Below are positions 6,601-15,993 of a stretch of DNA of 45,870 nt, piece after piece (positions within the stretch are counted from its first letter, which is position 1; each line of letters begins with the position of its first letter). The position numbers were made by a program, and so were the translations under genes. This DNA is from a virus: positions 1-45,870 of the IMG/VR virus record IMGVR_UViG_3300030419_001603. One strand, given 5' to 3'. Below the pieces are notes generated by a model, which ran no database searches, was not told the origin of the DNA, and was given only the letters and a program-made list of their open reading frames with translations.

Positions 6601-8159
6601 ATAGGACTATTAGGATATGTAGGTGTTGAGAGTAATTTTATTATATTATTATAATCTCTTTCATTAAGCACATTACTTTTTATCTCTCCAAGTCTTTCTC
6701 TTACTAATGGACTCTTTATAATTGGTATTTTAGACTTATTAAGTGCATCCAATATTTTAAATAAGTCTTCAGATTTATTAGACATACTCATAGGTAATTG
6801 AATTAAATCTATTAGCTTAATATTTTCAGTAGGTATATACCCTCTAACTCTTTCTTCGAACTCAAATCTTGGGTTGGGTTCAAGAAATTTTTTATAAAGT
6901 TTTCTATTTAGAGCATCAGTTGCCTCATCAATATAGTTTTCCTTTAGAGCATCACTAAAAGTTTTTCCTCCACCTCTATACATTTGTTGTGCTTTTCTAA
7001 ATCCAGTTTCTGCAAAAGGTTGAATTTTAAAACCCTTTTTTACAAGCTCATCCCTATCCATTACAAATCTTACATCAGTGCCTACATGTTTATGAGGTCT
7101 TTCTAAAAACATAGGGTCTCTAGTAATAGAAACAGCAGGAGATTTTGGTGATTTCAACCCTTTGAGTGTATTCCATTTTTCTAAATAATCCGATACATCC
7201 CTCACCTCCCATTTTCTTTTTTTAAATGGCTTACCCGGAAATGCCTCCTCTGCTCCTTTAATTGCACCAGACTCTAGTATATCCTTAACTGACTCACCTT
7301 TTGTAAAGTGATATACTGGATTACGCAAACCAGTTTTTTCTATAAGTTCTTTACCTATAGTTTTAAGTCTTTTTAATTGAAGTAATGGAGACAGAGCTAT
7401 GTTCTCTACAAAAGGGTCTACTCCACCTATGTACTGAGGTCTAGTATCTGCACGCATACTACCAGTTTGTGCTAGTTTATCTAGTTCCTCTTGTAGTATT
7501 AACTCATCTATATTACTATGAACATCGGTAGAAGAAGGTTGAACGACTCCACCTTCTTGAAACCCCTTATGTACTTTCTTTAAATACTCTTTAGGTATAC
7601 CGCCCTCAAACCAAGTTTCTCTTCTAAATGGATTTGCTGATTTTATATTTTCTTTAAATACTTTATTAGGCACATCAAACTCTAAAAGCATCCTTTCACC
7701 CTTTTTTCCCAAGTTAGCATAGCTCAAAGCTTCTTTTTTAGATTTACTAGCCCAAGTGCCAAGTCCTTTTATGATTGAAGGGAGATATTCCCCATAAAGC
7801 CCTTCGGGGTCTACAAAAGGAGCACCACCTGTTCGATTGACTAAATAATCATCCATTTGTTTCTTCATTCTTTCTAATTGTAAATTAGGCGGAGATTTAT
7901 AACTACCTCCTTTAACCATTTGCCCTTTAACCCACTTGGGAACGCCTCTAAATAGCTTTACACCAGCACCTATAGGTAACAAACCCTCTGCGAAATCCAT
8001 AGCAAGAGCATCCGCAACACTTCTAGGACTTTCTGGTTGCTTATACATAACACCAGTTTGAGCAAACTCATCTAGTTTAGATTGTACTATTAATTCATCT
8101 ATGTTGCTATGAACATTAGTAGATGAAGGTTGGAAGTATTCATTAATACTATTAGGCAT
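6597..8159 (-). CDS. Candidate virion effector with two ADP-ribosyltransferase-like domains
   Basis: 520 residues, last gene of the late arm. Two unrelated-looking halves follow two copies of one module (residues 9-38 and 205-236; core SSTxVHSNIDELI). Domain 1 (68-197): LFRGV, GTWASKSKKEALSYA, WFEGGIPKEYLKKV, recalling the R...STS...E layout of ART folds. Domain 2 (281-455): VYHFT, SITRD (344-348), RFVMDRD, FEERVRGYIP (434-443), recalling H...E type ART/DarT-like folds. A transferred effector acting on host proteins or nucleic acids would fit, like T4 Alt, but catalysis is inferred from motif shape only. The neighbour upstream is the giant internal protein, overlapping by one base. It could instead be structural. 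Confidence 0.55.
   Translation of the reverse strand: MPNSINEYFQPSSTNVHSNIDELIVQSKLDEFAQTGVMYKQPESPRSVADALAMDFAEGLLPIGAGVKLFRGVPKWVKGQMVKGGSYKSPPNLQLERMKKQMDDYLVNRTGGAPFVDPEGLYGEYLPSIIKGLGTWASKSKKEALSYANLGKKGERMLLEFDVPNKVFKENIKSANPFRRETWFEGGIPKEYLKKVHKGFQEGGVVQPSSTDVHSNIDELILQEELDKLAQTGSMRADTRPQYIGGVDPFVENIALSPLLQLKRLKTIGKELIEKTGLRNPVYHFTKGESVKDILESGAIKGAEEAFPGKPFKKRKWEVRDVSDYLEKWNTLKGLKSPKSPAVSITRDPMFLERPHKHVGTDVRFVMDRDELVKKGFKIQPFAETGFRKAQQMYRGGGKTFSDALKENYIDEATDALNRKLYKKFLEPNPRFEFEERVRGYIPTENIKLIDLIQLPMSMSNKSEDLFKILDALNKSKIPIIKSPLVRERLGEIKSNVLNERDYNNIIKLLSTPTYPNSPI
7455..7562 (-). repeat. Duplicated IDEL module, copy 2
   Basis: Encodes residues 200-235 of the ART-like protein: F-Q-E-G-G then QPSSTDVHSNIDELILQ and a LDKLAQTG end. 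It matches copy 1 at 8046-8135 both in protein and, largely, in DNA, so the duplication looks recent or kept under constraint. It precedes the second ART-like domain. Confidence 0.8.
8046..8135 (-). repeat. Duplicated IDEL module, copy 1
   Basis: Encodes residues 9-38 (FQPSSTNVHSNIDELIVQ, then LDEFAQTG) at the N-terminus of the ART-like protein, directly before its first domain. It pairs with copy 2 at 7455-7562. Looser relatives (SIDELVQSQ, SAIDELLA) occur in the protein encoded at 13221-14438. Confidence 0.8.
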
Positions 8160-11100
8160 TATCCTAAAACCCTTTTCTTGTATCTACGCATTTTTCTTTG
8201 CATTATCTTTTTCATACTTATATCTGACATTAGTATAGGAAACTGAGGAAATGATTTATTCCAAGCACTAACTTCTTCATATGCTTTATCATAATCTTTT
8301 GGCTCTTTTGCTTTTTCTAGCATATTTAAAACTTTCTTAACTCTTAAGGCTTTAGTTCCTTTTATTCTATCGAGCTTATATCCCTTGGTTTCTATTTGTT
8401 TTGAGCCTTCACGAAGAAAAGAAGAACCTGTTAACCTAAGTAATCTAGTTGGCATCCTAGCAAATGCATCAGCTTGATATGTTGAAAAGTCTCTTTCTAG
8501 TGCAGGTATAAACTTAAACATTAGGTTGTTTAAGTCAGACACAAAGGGTGGATACGCTAAGAATTTTATTGCGTTTGAGTAAGTTCTACCTTCTTCCATA
8601 CTTGCAGATATTACATCCCCCATAAAACCAAAAGCACCTACAGCAGATAAATTTTCTACCACATCCATTAAATCTTCTGGTATCTTCTCATCTGGATTAA
8701 ATACTCTTTCCCCAGAAATCTGTTCTTTTAACCAAGCTTTAGATTTTAATGTAATAGTACCACCTGCAAACCCTGCCATACCTAGCCTTAGAATAGGCAT
8801 AAAATTACCTCTGCTTAAATCACTTATAAATAAATCTTTTAAATAGTTAGTTTGTCTTAAACCAAATCTTTTAAACTGTGTAAACATCCTTGCTCTTGGG
8901 TCATTAAATAATAATGGGTCTTCTAATATATCTTTTTGTAGCTGAGTTTTTCTAGCAAACTTAGACATAGCAGTAATATAATCCTTATCAGTTAGCCTAG
9001 ATTTATTAGGGTCTATTCCAAGTTTTTCTAATTTATTAGAAGCCCAACCTCTACTAGCTTTAATCTTACCCCTAATTCCCCTACCTTTTACTATTTTAAA
9101 CATATCATCTACTAGTACTTTTGCTGTAGATGCGGCTGTAATTTGATTAAGTTTATTTATACCTGTAAACCCACTATACTTACCTAAAGCTTCTGCAACC
9201 TTACTAGATAAACGAGTGCCTTTACTATGACCCATCATTTCTGCAAACATTGAGTAGTTAGTTACACCAGACCTCTCTATAAGCTCTCTTGTTTTCTTAT
9301 TACTTAATGAGATTAAGCCCTTAAAAAATGGAAGATAACCAGCCTCTAAAGCTGATGATATCATAGGCTGTGTTACATTTAGCAAAGGAGCCCAACCCAA
9401 TCCTATCTTTGATGCCGTTTCCCACTCCATAACTTTTTGCCATACTTCTTTAGTTCTTGGGCTATAGTTATAAGAGCTATGGTATTCTATATCTCCTTTA
9501 ACATGGTGATGTAAGGTTCTCATTATTCGGTCATCTTCTGGCTCTGCTTTATTAACTAAGGCTCTAAACTTTTCACCTTTAACTCCAAAGTTTTTAACAA
9601 AAGCAGTTCTATCTGCGGCTTTAGTTGCATACCTACTTAATAGTGTTTTTAAATTCTTTTCTAAAAGTTCTTCTGGTATCTTAAACTTCTTTGGTTTTTC
9701 TAAGTTTCCAAATGTGTTAAATAATTCTTCTGATAACCCTCTTCCAACTCTTTGATATGCTCTTAGGTATTGTAAGCTTGAACCACTTTCAACATTAGCA
9801 CTTATCAACGACCTAGTTTCTCTCTTAAACTTAGACATGGAGTTCTGTATTAAGTTGTTTAGATAATCAGCAACTTTAGGATTTTTCTTTATCCATTTGT
9901 CTGGGTCAGAAACCATGTTTAATATAAAATCATTATCAGTGTAGTTAAAATCAGATTTAATAGCCTTAGCTATTTCGCTTTTTTTATCTACAGCCTTAAG
10001 CATATCATCAAAGATTATATCTGCTAAATCTTTCTTCATCATTCCCGGCACATAGTTCTGTTGAAATCCGGGTATTTGTCCACCAGAAGCTGTAAACCTT
10101 TGAGCTATTAAAGATGTAACCGCATTTATCTCTGGCAATTTACCTTCCTTAACTAGGTCGTGTAAGTTTTTATAGTATGCATCTTCAACATCTTTATTAC
10201 TCATTCCGGGTTTTTTAAATCTAGAAAGCTGTTTTTTAGTAGGGTTGAATAAGCCTGTTTGTATTAGCCTTCCTAAATATTCCCCATTTAAGGCATCCTT
10301 ATCAACTTGGTATTGACCAACATCATTAAAATATTTTCTAACAGGTGCTTTCTGGGAACCTCTATACTTTGCTCTAGTCAACCCTTCAATTATTCCCTTA
10401 ATAGGTTTAGGAAAAAAATCTTCTTTAAACATAGAATACTTAGATTCTTGAGTAACCCACCCTTCAGTCTTTAGTTTATTTATCGCATCTCCTATTGACT
10501 GTCTTTTTAAAAGTATATTTCTATACCTATCCAACTCAACTGGTGTCATATCTTCTAAGCCAATCTTGTCTTTCTTAGGGTCTAACCCAGATAGTGTACT
10601 GCTTTTCTTTTTACTTAAAGCACTGTTTCTAAGTAATTGTTTTTTACTACTATCCATGCTTTGCGATGCTTCTAGATTTCTTAAATTCTTTATTCTAAAA
10701 GGCATTATCTTTTCAAGGGGAATTTGAGCCTCGTCTGCTAATCTATATTGTAAAGAAAAATCTGAGTCTTTAACTACCTTACTCTCTCCTGTATTATAAT
10801 TAACAAGCTTAATTTTCTTTCTACCTTCTGGGCTTATTATATTCCATTTATTTCCTTTAGAGTCTAAATATGTTTCTGTTTGCCTTCTTGCCACATCATC
10901 CAACTTACCAACAGCAACTCCAAAATCCTTAGCTAAATCTTCTTTTACTAATTCTTTTTTATACCCAGTTTTTCTACCCTCTAAGACAAAGTTTTTTAAT
11001 TTACTAGGGAAACCTATTGCCCCACCTACAGCCTTTATACCTAGCATCATACCTGCGGCATTAACATAGTCTTGAGGTTCAGGTACTTCTCCCTCTGATA

Positions 11101-11788
11101 ACGGTATTGTAGTTCCAAGAACGCCAGTTTCAGCCAAGACTCTTGACATAGTACTCCAACCCTTAGTAGTTAAATAAGCTCCAGTTCCAGCCATTGAGCC
11201 ACCTAATAACGCACCAGACATAGTATCTTTAACAACTTCTTCTGGCTTAATATCTCCGTTCTCTAATTTCTGAGTAAATGCACTTTTAAAACCCTCATAT
11301 GTGGCTAACCCTGCAGTTTGCCTACCAACATTAACGGCTGTTTTTTGAGCAATAGCCCTAGCAACATTACCTTTTACTCCATTCTTTGCTAGTTTCTTGG
11401 TTATAAATTTAGTAGCTGTAGATTTTAAAGCCGCACCTCCTATACCTCCACCAGCTAAAGTAGTTACTAAATCTACTGGCATAGCAAAGCTAAGTAAACC
11501 AGCTCCTATATCTTCTAATACTCCCGGCTCATACCCAGAAAGGTCAAATCTTTTTTGACCAGTTGACATCTCCTCAGCCATTCCTGTTATTGATTGATTG
11601 TAGGCATCTTTAACAAAGTTTGGAAGTCCGCTTAACAACTGAGATGAATCAAACTCATAAGGATTATCTAGTTGGTCTCTATACTCTGGATATTTTTTTA
11701 TTATAGCTGTGAATAGCTTATCATCATCGTAACTAGAAAGATTAGGGTTTTGATTTCTAAAAGCAGAAAGTAGTTTTTGCTTAGTCAT
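8159..11788 (-). CDS. Giant internal virion/ejection protein, 1209 residues
   Basis: Probably an internal head protein ejected with DNA. Predicted parts: N-terminal SxYDDDKLFTAIIKKYPEY segment common in such proteins, glycine/alanine-rich hydrophobic stretches at about 90-165 and 190-245 (for example LAGGGIGGAAL) that could insert in membranes, a long charged helical middle, a segment about 785-830 with a KIGLGWAPLLNVTQP motif resembling large polyvalent phage proteins, another Gly-rich hydrophobic stretch near 995-1010 (GMAGFAGGTITL), and a very basic C-terminus (RKMRRYKKRVLG). No lysozyme or transglycosylase motif was recognised. It lies between other likely internal proteins and the ART-like gene. 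A tape-measure role is less likely given composition. Confidence 0.65.
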   Translation of the reverse strand: MTKQKLLSAFRNQNPNLSSYDDDKLFTAIIKKYPEYRDQLDNPYEFDSSQLLSGLPNFVKDAYNQSITGMAEEMSTGQKRFDLSGYEPGVLEDIGAGLLSFAMPVDLVTTLAGGGIGGAALKSTATKFITKKLAKNGVKGNVARAIAQKTAVNVGRQTAGLATYEGFKSAFTQKLENGDIKPEEVVKDTMSGALLGGSMAGTGAYLTTKGWSTMSRVLAETGVLGTTIPLSEGEVPEPQDYVNAAGMMLGIKAVGGAIGFPSKLKNFVLEGRKTGYKKELVKEDLAKDFGVAVGKLDDVARRQTETYLDSKGNKWNIISPEGRKKIKLVNYNTGESKVVKDSDFSLQYRLADEAQIPLEKIMPFRIKNLRNLEASQSMDSSKKQLLRNSALSKKKSSTLSGLDPKKDKIGLEDMTPVELDRYRNILLKRQSIGDAINKLKTEGWVTQESKYSMFKEDFFPKPIKGIIEGLTRAKYRGSQKAPVRKYFNDVGQYQVDKDALNGEYLGRLIQTGLFNPTKKQLSRFKKPGMSNKDVEDAYYKNLHDLVKEGKLPEINAVTSLIAQRFTASGGQIPGFQQNYVPGMMKKDLADIIFDDMLKAVDKKSEIAKAIKSDFNYTDNDFILNMVSDPDKWIKKNPKVADYLNNLIQNSMSKFKRETRSLISANVESGSSLQYLRAYQRVGRGLSEELFNTFGNLEKPKKFKIPEELLEKNLKTLLSRYATKAADRTAFVKNFGVKGEKFRALVNKAEPEDDRIMRTLHHHVKGDIEYHSSYNYSPRTKEVWQKVMEWETASKIGLGWAPLLNVTQPMISSALEAGYLPFFKGLISLSNKKTRELIERSGVTNYSMFAEMMGHSKGTRLSSKVAEALGKYSGFTGINKLNQITAASTAKVLVDDMFKIVKGRGIRGKIKASRGWASNKLEKLGIDPNKSRLTDKDYITAMSKFARKTQLQKDILEDPLLFNDPRARMFTQFKRFGLRQTNYLKDLFISDLSRGNFMPILRLGMAGFAGGTITLKSKAWLKEQISGERVFNPDEKIPEDLMDVVENLSAVGAFGFMGDVISASMEEGRTYSNAIKFLAYPPFVSDLNNLMFKFIPALERDFSTYQADAFARMPTRLLRLTGSSFLREGSKQIETKGYKLDRIKGTKALRVKKVLNMLEKAKEPKDYDKAYEEVSAWNKSFPQFPILMSDISMKKIMQRKMRRYKKRVLG

Positions 11789-11789
11789 A

Positions 11790-13193
11790 CTATCCTTCTA
11801 CTGGTAAGAAAGAGTTTCTCATTTTCTTTTTTCCGGGTCTTCTTTCTGTTCTAATAAGCCTATCTAAACTGAAATCATCCCATTTAAATGAGAATATACT
11901 ATCTAAAAGAGAATAGTACTCATCCTTGTTTTTACCTGCCATTTTATTAAAAATCTTTCTAATTCTAGGGTCTATGATTTCTTTAGTATCTGGATTGTAT
12001 ACATTAGTTAAGCCCTTTATTAGCTCATTAATTTGTTTTTCAAGTTTTATTTTTCGTTTTTCTGGGAGATTAGCACCAGCTAATGCAGATTTAGGGTCTC
12101 CTTTTCCTAATTTTATTGTCCTGTCTAAAGCTTTTTTTATTTTAGTAGCCTCACCCCTAGGCGTGTTAGACGCTATAATTGACTCTACTGGTATAGCGGC
12201 AATCGGTGGTCTGTTAAGAAAGCTATCTGGGTCGTATTCATAGCCTGCTCCATAAGCTTTTGATAACGCTTCCATTCTGGGGTCATCAGAATCATCCCCT
12301 ATACCTGCTGGCTTATCCATTCCACCTAGTTCTTTTGCTAAATTTGTATCATCCTCACTATCTATAGGAACACCAGCTCTACTTAAAAGACCTTCTATAG
12401 CAGGGGAAGATATATCTTGACCCTGAGCTCCGTAGTTTTTAACCATGGAATCATAAGCTGGTTTTATTACAGATTTTATAAATTCATTCTGGGCTGATAC
12501 ATCTGTGCTTAAAAGTGCTTGTTTAACTAATTCAGATAAGTCTGACATATCTTGCTTATACATTACTTGCATTTCAGGACTCATAGCACCTAAGTACTTT
12601 TGAGATATGGAATTTTGAAGCATAAAATCCCCACTATTTCTAACCAGTTGCCTCATAGAATCTGAGCTATCATACTGAAAGTCTGGATTCATAGAAGATA
12701 GTAGGTTCCCAAGGTTGTCAGTGTCCTCATCTTGTTTATTTAAAATAGCCTCATCTTGTTTTAATTTTGTATCATAAAGACTATAAGTAGCAGGGTCTAT
12801 ATCTGATTTATCTAACCAACCCCTAGCCAATTCTATTCCAACTCTAGTTCCTTGGTTTTTTTCGTTATATATAAGACTATCCCACTCTTGCTTAAACTCT
12901 ATCTCTTCTTCCTGCTCTATTTGCCTTTCATATATATCTTTTTCTCTTAATTCCTTTCTTCTAGCCATTGCAATTTCTTCATCTTGAAGTTCTTCAGCCT
13001 CAAATTGTTGTCTTTTTTGCAATTCAAGCCTAGCATCAGCACGCTGTTCATCTCTTTTCATTCTTTGGTACTCAGGACTTGAATATTTATCAAACATATC
13101 AGTCAAGCTTCTCAAAAAAGCATCTTGAGCGTTTTCTGGTTCTTGCAATACCACTTGTCTATTTGTAGGTAGTAGCCTTATTCTTTGAGCCAT
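11790..13193 (-). CDS. Internal virion protein with long coiled coil, 467 residues
   Basis: No enzyme motif. Residues 45-105 are a continuous charged helix (RMKRDEQRADARLELQKRQQ and on), the rest helical with an acidic centre (near 275-300, GDDSDDP) and a basic C-terminal tail (TERRPGKKKMRNSF). ATG with GGAGATTATAAA upstream in the 27-base gap. It is one base from the giant protein gene. Probably part of the ejection set or an internal scaffold-like component; unique function unknown. Confidence 0.6.
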   Translation of the reverse strand: MAQRIRLLPTNRQVVLQEPENAQDAFLRSLTDMFDKYSSPEYQRMKRDEQRADARLELQKRQQFEAEELQDEEIAMARRKELREKDIYERQIEQEEEIEFKQEWDSLIYNEKNQGTRVGIELARGWLDKSDIDPATYSLYDTKLKQDEAILNKQDEDTDNLGNLLSSMNPDFQYDSSDSMRQLVRNSGDFMLQNSISQKYLGAMSPEMQVMYKQDMSDLSELVKQALLSTDVSAQNEFIKSVIKPAYDSMVKNYGAQGQDISSPAIEGLLSRAGVPIDSEDDTNLAKELGGMDKPAGIGDDSDDPRMEALSKAYGAGYEYDPDSFLNRPPIAAIPVESIIASNTPRGEATKIKKALDRTIKLGKGDPKSALAGANLPEKRKIKLEKQINELIKGLTNVYNPDTKEIIDPRIRKIFNKMAGKNKDEYYSLLDSIFSFKWDDFSLDRLIRTERRPGKKKMRNSFLPVEG

Positions 13194-13220
13194 TTTATAA
13201 TCTCCTTAAATTTATTACTT

Positions 13221-14438
13221 TTACGGGAATGTTCCAGCTGTTCCTGAGTAGTCATCTGCAACTCCGCCAGACCGAGTTCCTGCGTAGTCTAAAGCTTGAT
13301 AACCAGATTCATCATCAGAGCCACCTAAGTCAGCATCATTGACTAACACCCAAACACTTCCATTCCATTCATATGTTTGACCATCAGAGCCTTTTTGCCG
13401 TTGACCTATTGTGTCTCCACCAGTTTCACTTCCTTGAGGTGGCTGACTTGGAGCACCAACTGAACCAAGACCTATTTCAGCAGTCTGCACACCACTTCTA
13501 TATTCTTGAGTTCCACCTAAGCCTTCTAGTCTGTTTAATTCAGCTAATGCTGCTTGTATATAGGATTCCCTGTCTCCTCTTATGTCTTCAAACATTCTTC
13601 TTTGAGTATCCTTTATACCGCTTACATAGCTTGCTTGAGCTCCTCTTCTTGCTTTACTTAGCTCTCTGCCACCAGCCCCAGAGCCAGCAAAACCTACGCC
13701 CATAGCTCTAGTTGCCTCACCGGCTCGACCTACAGCAGATGTTCCACTTCTTCCTAAGTCACCCATTTGCCCCATGTATCCAGCCACTGTTGAAGCTTCT
13801 CTTGAAGGGTCATACTTAAAAGCTTTTTCAAATGCTTCTTTCTGAGCACCAACTGGCATTACACCAGCCATTGAATACAGCTCCTCTAGTGTTGGTAGAT
13901 TGCTTTCAGAACCTGCAAATGAAACAGTTCCGCCATCTTGGAATCTAGGTTTATGCATCTTCCAACCTTGAGCTCTTCCTTTTGCAATCTCATCTAAAAT
14001 CTTTAACGCATCTTCTGTTGTATATTCACCAGCTTCATCTAAGACATCTAATAAATTTCTTTGATATTTTGAAAAGTCGTAAGGGCTATTAGGAGCTTGA
14101 GATTGAACTAGTTCATCTATTGAATCTAGCTTCTCTAAAGCATTCCATAGTGGGTCAACAACGCCTATTGAATATTCCACTTCACCGCCCTCTTTCATCA
14201 TAGAAGATTCTCTAGCTTTCTCCATACTTGCTTGGTTATTTAGAGTATTAATAGCAAGTAACTCATCTATTGCAGAATGACCATGCTCTCCTTCAGGAAC
14301 AAGACCTCCGCCATATCCTAGTCTATCTACATTGTTTATCATATCCATCATAGGTTTACCTAATTTATCTACAGCTTCTTTCCTAACTACATACTCTCCA
14401 CTTTGAGCCATTATAGGCATATTGTCTAACTGGGGCAC
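13221..14438 (-). CDS. Virion-associated protein with repeated GG and IDEL motifs, 405 residues
   Basis: Opens MPIMAQSGEYVVRKEAVDKL, a motif like the PGEyVl-K-av segment common in tail and virion-associated phage proteins. It then carries SAIDELLA (about 56) and SIDELVQSQ (about 108), MKEGGEVEY and RFQDGGTVSFAG, short motifs shared with its neighbours. The middle (175-310) is Gly/Ala-rich with basic helices; the C-terminus is acidic, Gly-rich and low-complexity with a YEWNGSVWVLV strand. It overlaps the next gene upstream by one base. A role in virion assembly or ejection is inferred from location and shared motifs. Confidence 0.55.
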   Translation of the reverse strand: MPQLDNMPIMAQSGEYVVRKEAVDKLGKPMMDMINNVDRLGYGGGLVPEGEHGHSAIDELLAINTLNNQASMEKARESSMMKEGGEVEYSIGVVDPLWNALEKLDSIDELVQSQAPNSPYDFSKYQRNLLDVLDEAGEYTTEDALKILDEIAKGRAQGWKMHKPRFQDGGTVSFAGSESNLPTLEELYSMAGVMPVGAQKEAFEKAFKYDPSREASTVAGYMGQMGDLGRSGTSAVGRAGEATRAMGVGFAGSGAGGRELSKARRGAQASYVSGIKDTQRRMFEDIRGDRESYIQAALAELNRLEGLGGTQEYRSGVQTAEIGLGSVGAPSQPPQGSETGGDTIGQRQKGSDGQTYEWNGSVWVLVNDADLGGSDDESGYQALDYAGTRSGGVADDYSGTAGTFP

Positions 14439-15985
14439 TATACTATCCTCCTTGCAAAAGGCATCACATCTAAAAGACCTCCGCCTTTATATTTCTTTAT
14501 CATTCCACCCTCTTGGAACCCTAAAAGACCACGAAGACCCCTTTTCCTAGGTCTTAAATACTGCTCCACCATTTCAAAAGGAATAGAATCTTGAGGTGCT
14601 GTAACCATTGTTCTCCTAGCATCAAGTTGAGCCGCTTGCCTATCTAAGCTAGGAAGTTGTCCATGCTTTTTTTCACCAGTATAATATCTTAGACCATGAC
14701 CTTCACCAACTTCACTTGCAGGAACAGACATTACAAGCTTTAATAAGTCTGGGTCATCGTATGAATATTCTACAGGAGAAGAACCTCTTATTTTTTTACT
14801 CTTAATACCTCCGCCTTCTTGATACTTCTCCAATCTTCCATATTCAAACCCTCTATCATTACTTTCATCCTTAATTGGAATAGAAAATCCTTTGTCATTA
14901 CTTTCATCTTTAAATGGAATAGCAAATCCTTTGTCATTTGAATACCCAGCTTTTTTTAGCTTATCAAATAATAGATTTTTAGTGTCTCCTTTTTCTCTCA
15001 TACGGTCTGACATTTGTTGATAGAGTAACATTTGTAATGCATCTCTAGGTTCTAGTTCCCCAGAAAGAACAGCTCCTTGCAAATCCTGCTTTATTGGGTC
15101 TTTAAAATTTCTTGTCCAAAAATCTATCATAGGTTTTTTAGCCAACGCTTGTTGTAAGCTATCACTATCAACTTCACCGCCTCCTTGATAATTGATTAAT
15201 GGCTGAGAAGATGTAAAAGGGTCTTCACCCAATGAAGCCATGAAATCACTAAAACCTGCATCCCAAGGAGAATCACCTTGAGTGAGTCCTGTTGATTGAC
15301 CTATTTGAGGAGTTGGCATTTCTGGTTGATATTGTTCAAACTGACTAGCAGAAGGTAAATTTAATAAAGGAGAGCTGGGCATACTTAAACCTTTACTAAT
15401 TCCACCTAGGTCTATACCTGCTATTGAATCTGGTAAATCAAACTTCATAGATGACGGAACAATGTCTCCTAAATCTCCACTTACTCCAAATTTTTCTGCA
15501 AATTTTCCAGCTAATGATTTGCCTAAGGATTCTGGGTCTAGGTACTTATCCGATATTAAACTACCTACATTACCAGCACTTCCTTTTAAATAATCCATAA
15601 AGCTTTTATCTCCAGCTTTATTAATTCTTTCTAGCTCATCAAAATCTTCCCCAAATAAACCAGTTTTAGATTTTTTTATGTCTCCAGCATCGTATTTTTT
15701 ACCAGCATATGAGCCACCTATAGCAGTTCCCAATCCTTCGCCTATTAAGCTACCAGCAGTTCCTTGACCAAAAGCTGTTCCTAAAGCTTTTCCAGCCCAC
15801 TTACCAATAGTGCCAAGCCCCTTACTCCAAAGACCTCTTTTCTTTTGCTCTTTCTCAACTCTTCTAGCCTCTTCTTCAAAATCTTTTTGTGCTTGGGTAA
15901 CATCTCTTTGTAATCCCATGCCATAAAGCGATTGTGATATACCGGGTATGTATCCACCTGACTGATATCTATATTTATATCTCAT
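14438..15985 (-). CDS. Gly-rich internal virion protein, 515 residues
   Basis: No enzyme motif recognised. Residues 55-95 are Gly/Ala-rich (GKWAGKALGTAFGQGTAG) and could interact with membrane. The aromatic-Q-x-GG motif appears at the start (YQSGGYIPG), about 267 (YQGGGEVDS), about 388 (YQEGGGIKS) and near the C-terminus (FQEGGMIKKYKGGG). A short tandem repeat (SNDKGFAIPFKDE, then SNDKGFSIPIKDE, then SNDRGFEYG) lies at about 348-382. Shared motifs tie it to the genes at 13221 and 6597. Probably an internal or ejected protein; possibly cleaved at the GG sites, which is speculation. Confidence 0.55.
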   Translation of the reverse strand: MRYKYRYQSGGYIPGISQSLYGMGLQRDVTQAQKDFEEEARRVEKEQKKRGLWSKGLGTIGKWAGKALGTAFGQGTAGSLIGEGLGTAIGGSYAGKKYDAGDIKKSKTGLFGEDFDELERINKAGDKSFMDYLKGSAGNVGSLISDKYLDPESLGKSLAGKFAEKFGVSGDLGDIVPSSMKFDLPDSIAGIDLGGISKGLSMPSSPLLNLPSASQFEQYQPEMPTPQIGQSTGLTQGDSPWDAGFSDFMASLGEDPFTSSQPLINYQGGGEVDSDSLQQALAKKPMIDFWTRNFKDPIKQDLQGAVLSGELEPRDALQMLLYQQMSDRMREKGDTKNLLFDKLKKAGYSNDKGFAIPFKDESNDKGFSIPIKDESNDRGFEYGRLEKYQEGGGIKSKKIRGSSPVEYSYDDPDLLKLVMSVPASEVGEGHGLRYYTGEKKHGQLPSLDRQAAQLDARRTMVTAPQDSIPFEMVEQYLRPRKRGLRGLLGFQEGGMIKKYKGGGLLDVMPFARRIV

Positions 15986-15993
15986 AATAAATC

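Noticed and set aside
8159-11788. Tape-measure protein of a long-tailed phage
   Set aside because: Composition and motifs fit internal/ejection proteins, and no tail tube, tail terminator or frameshifted chaperone pair is present; the short-tail reading is preferred but not proven.
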